Source: Spinacia oleracea (lineage: Eukaryota > Streptophyta > Magnoliopsida > Caryophyllales > Amaranthaceae). Taken from it: a stretch of DNA of 64,000 nucleotides. Both the position numbers and the translations under genes were made by a program. Positions 57,973 to 64,000 of the stretch are shown piece by piece; the stretch's first letter is position 1, and each line of letters opens with the position of its first letter. The DNA lies in contig NC_079492.1 of NCBI RefSeq assembly GCF_020520425.1, positions 65,587,671 to 65,651,670 on the forward strand, read 5' to 3'. The notes below the pieces were generated by a model. It was given only the letters and a program-made list of their open reading frames with translations, ran no database searches and had not been told where the DNA came from.

Positions 57973-58711
57973 AAAAATTAGAGTAAAAAGAGATAGTCAT
58001 TTATGACGGGTAAATTACTAAATTACTGTTATTTTTCTAGGATGGTGGGGTGAGATCGATGAGGAGATGATGTGTTTGATTAAATGGTTGCGATGAGTTT
58101 TTAGTTCTAATTTTATACGGAGTATATATTTAGGGGGGTTTTATTCGACGCCCTAATTCATTAATAACACCCTCACTTATTATGTTAAAGTATGAGTTTA
58201 CCCTTATAGAACAATTCACCCCCATCCCCCTTCACCCTTCCTCCCTCACCTCTGCTCATCCCTCCCCTCTGCTTTTAGAACGCCAGCCACCCATTCCGGC
58301 CACCCATAAATCATGCGCCACCCTCCCCTCCTCTGCAGCTCCTCTACTCGTGTTTTCCTTCGCAGCTCATCCCCTCTTTGTATTCCTTCTTCCCTTATTC
58401 ACACCCAGAAATTTTCTGCGCCGCCCCACTCTGTGCAGCGATTTCCCTTCTGCTCAAACTCTCTGCGCCACAATTTGCCAGAATTAACATAAGAAAACGG
58501 TTGACATAAATCAAAGAAGCACCTCCCCTCTCTATTTCTCGTCGAAGTTTCTTACAACGAATGGGCTAGGATAATGGCTCCAAATAAGAGGCCTTCATCG
58601 ATGGCACTGCCTTTTCCTCCATGAGCGTTGTCGCAGAAGGTAAACTAATGATATTTTATTTGAATTTTTGTTGATGGCGCACGGTTTTTGAGTGGGAGTC
58701 TTGACCGCCGT
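57632..58711. other. Flank between the Copia element and Tat element 3
   Basis: No gene is supported. It contains a GA microsatellite and purine-rich sequence beside it, then a C-rich, T-rich stretch (58200-58480) with chance ORFs. A short ATG-led stretch at 58575 ends in a stop after about 16 codons. Confidence 0.5.
57913..57970. repeat. (GA)n microsatellite
   Basis: An almost pure GA run of about 29 units. It produces long Ser-Leu ORFs on the minus strand, which are not genes. Confidence 0.95.
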
Positions 58712-60335
58712 TGTGAGGGGGGTCGTAAAAGACGGGTTTAGGATCTTTTCCTACTTCTTCCCTCGCAGATGTGTGGCAAGCAATATTAAGTAAAATTGGA
58801 CTAACTGTGGGAAATTTGCGTCTTTTTACTAGTTTATGGAGTCGCCATTCAGTTTTACTAAACTGACAAAACCCGGTTATTGTGATGCGTGAGCAAAAGC
58901 TTGTGAGACCCAGGCCAACTTATTTACCACAACGGCCTTAGGTTCCCTTTTGATTCCTAGTATGGGAAACGCTTAACATACATCCATCAGAGTAGATATT
59001 GAGGGTTCGGGGGACATTTACTAATACGTGGAGTGCCACGTACTAGCCCATGTAGCAGTCATTACTAGTTCAATGTAACGAAGACGGGACATGCGTTAGA
59101 CTATATTACTAATCTGGATTGCTTTTAATGCACAAATATTAACTAACAATAGTAAAATGGTGATTTAGGTTGATTTAAAGTACCTAACAATAATCCTTAT
59201 TGTCTAAAGAATATATTTTTAGGTATTATAAACAATAAAATTAAGTTTGACAGATTTATAATGGTGATTAAAGAAATAAATCAGATTAAGAGACTTTACA
59301 ATATATTTTTGGCTATATTGCGGTTCTCAGAAAACTAACCACTTGGCTTTGCTCTCTTTCCTTTTATGCAACGAACTTTCCTCGACTTGACCAGACACTT
59401 GGGAAGGATCCAGGCTTGGTTTGAGTGCTTATACCGACAGAGTTCCGCTTAACAAGAGTTAATTACCGCGGAATTACGAAGAATACCGAGTTTACGGGAT
59501 GATTATAAGAACGTAGAGAGAACTTAAGTTTAGGCTTATAGCTTGGGCATAGTATGAGATTAATAATTGGTGTCCTTTACTCGGCTGATTAAGGCCCTAT
59601 TTATAGGAAATAAGTGTCGTAAAAGATAGGAATTATCAGAATTTGAGGACCACTGAAAAGCATCTTGGCGCGACAAATCTTTCGCGTACACCTATGCGTG
59701 AGAAATGTCTCGCGCACCGTTGTTTGCGCCATATATACTTTAGATTTTGGTTTTGAGTTGGATTATACTAGGTACGTGAGACTTTCTTTGCGCGAGGGAT
59801 TAGCTGCGCTGGGCCCTGTGCACAAGAGAATTCTTGCGCACAATCGACTTTCCACGCGTTTTATCTCTTTTTTATGGAGTTTAATTCGGTTTTATGTCGT
59901 ATTTAAAACTCTTTTATGTTGTAATCCTTATTTTCATTTATTTCTAACTAAAACTCTATTTGAATTCTTTTTCTATTTTTTAGGACTTTAGGAATTTATT
60001 TGGAGCGCAATTAAAATTCCCTTATGCTTTTCAATATTTTTTAGCAATTAATTGGAGTGCAACTAAAATTCCTTTATGGTTTAGAATTTTAATTGGAATG
60101 CAATTAAAATTCCTTAGACACAAATCTACCTTGACGGTTTACCATTTTTAGCAGACACTAAGAGAGACGGCTACTATAAATAGTAGTTACTATAAATAGA
60201 AACTTGGGTTTGAGTAATGATCCAGTCAGTCTTAGAATTTTCGTTGCTTGATCAGGAATGCGTTTTCCAAGTGAATGTTTTGTTTTATCATCGAACTTAT
60301 CGCTTCTAGCCGGAGACCAAATGTAGGCATCTATA
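58712..60335 (-). repeat. 3' LTR of Tat element 3
   Basis: 1624 bp. Shares GTCGCCATTCAGTTTT, CTGACAAAACCCGGTTAT and TTGAGGGTTCGGGGGAC with the element 1 LTR. TATA box on the minus strand at 59597-59604. Confidence 0.75.
59661..59730. repeat. GC-rich CGCG block in the LTR of element 3
   Basis: TTGGCGCGACAAATCTTTCGCG and CTCGCGCACCG, about 60 bp upstream of the LTR TATA box. It takes the place of the GCGCCCAG palindrome of elements 1 and 2 but differs in sequence. Confidence 0.5.
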
Positions 60336-60639
60336 GTTAGCCCCCACTTTGATCGAGTCTGTTCAAGACAAAGATCAAAGTATTGTTACACCGAGTGCAT
60401 CTAGTGAATCCAATTTTGGGAAATCGATTCGGATGAAGGGGTCTCACGATCCCCCGAGTGATAACATTTGACTTAAGGGTTATCATTAGGAATACCAATA
60501 TTTCTCCTCGCGAGTCATTGGATACTTTGTCGACTGAACTTGTACCTCCTCACAATGTCATTGGAGGTGTTCAGATAAAAGCAGAGCTTTTCGAAAACTT
60601 GATAGACTTATTTTAAAACTGGGAAAGATTGAAAATTTG

Positions 60640-60840
60640 AATGTCATGCTTTTTGAGAACGAAAGCGGAAAACTTTACTTAAATGTCCTGGTTTTTGAGA
60701 AAGAAAGCGGAAAACTTTACTTAAATGTCCTGCTTTTTGAGATAGAAAGCGGAAAACTTTACTTAAATGTCCTTATTTTTGAGAAAGAAAGCATAAAACT
60801 TTACTAAATGTCCTGATTTTTGAGAAAGAAAGCGAAATAC
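60640..60840. repeat. 42-bp tandem repeat, about five units
   Basis: Units of TTTTTGAGAAAGAAAGCGG and AAAACTTTACTTAAATGTCC, at the position where element 2 has its 64-bp array. Confidence 0.85.
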
Positions 60841-61894
60841 TTTTTTCTATTTTTTTGAAATTCGATTTTGACTCTCTCTTTTTAGAAGTGGAAAACTCTC
60901 GGAAAATTTGAAAACCTTTTGAAATAACTTTTGAGAATATTCATTATTTTTTAGAAATAAGAGATATTGATAAATGATCGGAGTCATGACCGGTTAGTGG
61001 ATCACGATTGCTTCCTGAGAGGTCGTGGCCTGTTGGTGGGCCCACGATTTTATTATTACTTTTTGAATAAATTATCATTTTGGAAAATCGTTACTCTTTC
61101 CGCGGGAGGGAAATTGTAAAATTTGACGGTTATTTTGCAGTTAAATGTCGGCTAAGTGGCCTGATTTTCATTGTGAGTCTTGCAACGCAAGATTTTTTGA
61201 TGCTGCTTTGTTCAACATTTCTTGTAGCTTCCTGGATCATTTCTTTCCCATTTCTTGGCTTGCATTTATTTCCATATTCACTGTCTTTTTTGAGCAATGA
61301 TCAAGTTGTGCGAACAGATATATGGTCATGCATGTTCGTTGCAGTAGAACGATGGGAGTTTTCAGAGAACTCGCGAAATATGGGACGGTATTTGGTTTCT
61401 GGGACTAAATCGTGCCCAAACAAACGCATTCTGCAAACGCAAACTGGACCTCATGCTTTCGTATGTGTATTTATTCGTCAGACATACGTATGCAGCGATC
61501 CTTTACTTTCCGTATTTATGCTTCAATTATTTGTCTGACTGAAATCACAATTTTGCGAAAACCTGGGCCTATCTTCGTGGGCCTTGACTTGCTTTATTTA
61601 ATCAAAAAAATATAAAGGTTAATTTTATGACAATAACATGAAATGACAGACGCTTATTTAATTTTTTTTAAAGTCAATGCTTAATTATTAACTCAGAGAG
61701 AAGTTTTTAGAAACAATCCGAAAACCTTTTTTTTTTTAAAAAAAAAAACCCGAATCCTACTAAACTTGGGCATCATATACAATCCAAAATTTCCTTAGAT
61801 TACTCGAACTTATACAAGAGCTTGTATTGGAAATATTTGAAACAATTCCAATTAATCCCGGCCATCCTGTGAATCCAACAAGGAAACTGATTTA

Positions 61895-61965
61895 ATGGGC
61901 GCAAGATATCTTTCGCGCGGCTGCGTAGGCTTTAGAATAATCTAGCGCTTGATTTCAGGCGCTAA
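61895..61965. repeat. GC-rich block upstream of the PMD gene, element 3
   Basis: GGGCGCAAGATATCTTTCGCGCGG and AGCGCTTGATTTCAGGCGCT are short inverted-repeat units, ending about 110 bp before the TATA box. TTTCGCGC at 61911-61918 fits the E2F consensus. Confidence 0.45.
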
Positions 61966-62072
61966 TCCTTCCTTGTGCATGTCTTTAGTTTCCATAGATT
62001 CAAATTCATAGTTTTAGCGTATTCGAATTCTTTCTTTCTCGAATTGGTTTAGGATGTACTTTGGCTCGGCTG

Positions 62073-62080
62073 TATAAATA
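62073..62080 (+). promoter_or_regulatory. TATA box of the antisense PMD gene, element 3
   Basis: TATAAATA, 95 bp before the ATG at 62175. Confidence 0.6.
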
Positions 62081-62174
62081 CCGACTGGATGTGCTCCTTA
62101 TTCTTCACCTTTGCTTGCTTATTTGCCTTACTTTATTATTTGAGTAATCTTAAGCCCCCAATTTTTAGTTTTCC

Positions 62175-62815
62175 ATGTCTGCTTTTGCTATGTCTCTTAA
62201 ATCTGTTGTAGGGAAGTGGTTACGTGCACTTAGCCCCATATAGAATGCTCTGCTAAAGGAATATAATCTAGATGCATTTTTAGGATTGCAACAGATAAAA
62301 ATTGACTTTGTTTTTCTCCATGCTGCTCTGAATTTTCGGGGTTCTGATCTTCATGTCTTTGTTTTTAGAAGTAATGAGATAGTGCCTCTGCCTGATGAAT
62401 TTGCTGCGATACTTGGTTACCCTGTTAATGATATTCCTGTCATACCTGCCACGGCTGAAGAGGGTAGGGCTACAATAGGGAAGTTTTTTGGTTTAGATGA
62501 TGATGCGGTTAACGATATATTAGGAGAGAAGAATGTCAATCTCAATAAACTCATTAAACGTTGTAGTGTCCCCACAAATAACATAACAAATATGAAATTT
62601 AATATGCGGGCACTTTGCTTTTGTTTGTTGAACTGCTACTTGTTCCACAATAACGATATCATGTGGGGGAGATATTAGACTGATCCCAATTGTTAGCCAG
62701 ACGGAGTGTCGTTATTCTACGATGGCCATGGTTGTTGTTGAAACCATACTTTTTTTGCGGATGATTTGAAAAAGGATGTCAAATCTGAAGCTTTCGGAGG
62801 ATGCCCCCTAATTGG
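62175..62815 (+). pseudogene. Plant mobile domain-like exon 1, element 3
   Basis: Diverged homologue of exon 1 in elements 1 and 2: WLRAL, QIKIDFVFLHAALNF, VFVFRSNEIVPLPDEFAAILGYP, LCFCLLNCYL. TAG replaces a Lys codon at 62241-62243, a frameshift occurs near 62660, and homology stops at about 62815, just before the exon end. The rest of the gene is deleted. The higher divergence with the same frame and same start indicates long association of this gene with the element family. Confidence 0.7.
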
Positions 62816-62819
62816 GATG

Positions 62820-64000
62820 TCAAAACCATATTTCGCTAGCACTGCCTAAAGTGGGTAGCTTAACGAGAGGCTCACCTTGAGGCGTTATGTAGAGCGTGGG
62901 GTCAAATGTTGCACTCTCAGTGTAGTCTAAGGAAATGTGACAAGAGCCTAAGGGACTCTTGTTGTTGCTAGGTTTTCTAGAGTTAGGTAGAGGGATTATT
63001 CCGTCCTATATCATGTCTTGGATTGTATGCTTAATTTTCTGCATTCCTCAGTGTCGTGACCGTTGCCTCTGTGATATTTGCAGTAGGCGCCATCAACCCA
63101 TAATTTATTCTTGGCTGCGGGGTCACGCGTTGGTCAGGTCAGAGCCATTTTCCCTTGGGAGACTAGCCTTTCATAGGCTTGAGTAAGATTCGACCCGAGT
63201 GGGGCGAACTTTCTATCTCTGATCCATCTCTTGACGACCTTTTGAGGAGGATTTTCCTCAATGGCGTAAACTTTATGCAGCTTGGAAGATTCACCCTTTT
63301 TGTACGCGTTATTTCTAGGCGCGTAATTGGGCTTAGCAGCGTTAGGTTTGGTGCTCTTGAAGAGGTCATCCTCTATCTTGATACCTACGTCATAAATTCT
63401 CTTGAATGAATCCAACCCCAAGTATCTAACGTGTTGTTTGTATGCAGGGTCCAAGTTGTCAATGAACTTTTGGACTAACTCGGATTCACGGGGCCTTTGG
63501 ATTAACTGGGCCGCCTGGTCTCTCCATAGGGAGAAGTAGGTTGTGAAACCTTCGTTCTTCTTTTGAGAAAGAACTTCTAACTTGCGCATGGTTACTTGGC
63601 AGTCCATGTTAGATGAGTATTGTTGGATGAAGATGTTAACAAAATCCTTCCAAGTGAGGAAGGTTTTGGGGTCCTGGTGATAAAACCATCAAAGTGGAGT
63701 TGGTATGGGGAAGGCGGGTAAGTACATTGACTTGTACACACCTTTGAGGTTCATGGCATTTAAAAATCTTAAGAGGTTGTTACGGGGGTTATCCGTCGCC
63801 TTAAACTTTGGTAAGTCCGATGAGTTGAACTTTTCTGGTAGTTTTCCAGAAAGGGGTTTTGAATCGAGTGAGAAGTGTTTTCTCCCCATGGTTTGTTGAA
63901 ACACCATTTTCTCGATCTTCTTTTCGTTATCTAGCTCATTTTTTACTTACAGGGCTGCCAAGGATAGATTTTCCAAGCGTAAATGCTCCATAGCGACAAC
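62820..64000 (-). pseudogene. Tat Gag, element 3 (partial)
   Basis: Minus-strand Gag runs from the window end to about 62820. Recognisable parts are FSLDSKPLSGKLPEKF, LSQKKNEGFTTYF and RWIRDRKFAPLGS. A stop breaks it near 63690 and another near 63134, after which the knuckle region (GNGHDTEEC type) is still readable in broken form. The protease half is missing. The N terminus lies beyond the window. Confidence 0.75.

Larger units (their letters stand above)
60336..62072. other. 3' non-coding region of element 3
   Basis: Homologous at its start to 6847-7000. Holds the 42-bp tandem repeat at 60640-60840. The 152-codon ORF at 61080-61538 has no recognisable content and I do not call it. Confidence 0.5.
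58712..64000 (-). mobile_element. Tat-type element 3, diverged and partly deleted, runs off the window
   Basis: The 3' LTR (58712-60335) starts in element sense with TATAGATGCC and ends CCCCTCACA. The PPT-type GTTAGCCCCCACTTTG follows on the plus strand. The interior has the same plan as elements 1 and 2, with an antisense PMD exon then minus-strand gag, but it lacks everything from the end of PMD exon 1 to the middle of gag-pro. It is clearly an older or distinct subfamily. Confidence 0.75.

Noticed and set aside
57594..58000. Ser-Leu-rich ORFs on the minus strand
   Set aside because: Direct translation of the GA microsatellite at 57913-57970.
61080..61538. 152-codon ORF in element 3
   Set aside because: Hydrophobic, mixed composition, no motif, and no counterpart in elements 1 or 2.

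Overview
This is nuclear DNA of a flowering plant and it is almost entirely nested transposable elements. A eudicot is clear from the element families. Caryophyllales is my guess, from the repeat style and from a knottin peptide gene, and I hold it with low confidence. I recognise one convincing host gene: a two-exon secreted cysteine-knot peptide at 26960-28668 (minus), too short and too split to appear as a long ORF.

Layout. 1-632 is part of a Copia LTR. A chromovirus-type Ty3/gypsy LTR (633-3574) interrupts it, followed by leader sequence and two unrecognised ORFs (4391-5099). Tat-type Ty3/gypsy element 1 (5372-17706, minus) comes next, with a scrap of a second copy (17707-18010). A truncated chromovirus gag-pol (18011-22264) has its chromodomain fused to a decayed 5.8S-ITS2-26S rDNA fragment (22265-22870). 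22871-35668 is an older gene-and-MITE region: nested PIF/Harbinger-like, CACTA and Stowaway elements, the knottin gene, a Helitron-like end and decayed LTR pieces. 35669-57631 is a Copia element on the minus strand. Its interior holds a 4.6 kb probable solo LTR with a perfect 5-bp target duplication, and its 5' LTR is split by Tat element 2 (44487-55865, plus) joined to an inverted Tat LTR piece (55863-56834). 58712-64000 is Tat element 3 (minus), diverged, internally deleted and running off the window.

The three Tat elements share an unusual design. On the sense strand they carry a leader, an Arg-type primer binding site and Gag-protease, with no reverse transcriptase or integrase visible, so they look non-autonomous. 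On the antisense strand, between gag-pro and the 3' LTR, sits a gene for a plant-mobile-domain-like protein. It has its own TATA box, and in the two more complete copies a spliceable intron and a poly(A) signal. Elements 1 and 2 also carry a roughly 58-bp GC-rich double palindrome (core GCGCCCAGGCCTGGGCGC) at five fixed positions, including about 80 bp upstream of both the LTR and the antisense TATA boxes. Two rearrangements in element 2 break at this motif. All copies seen here are mutated, each differently.
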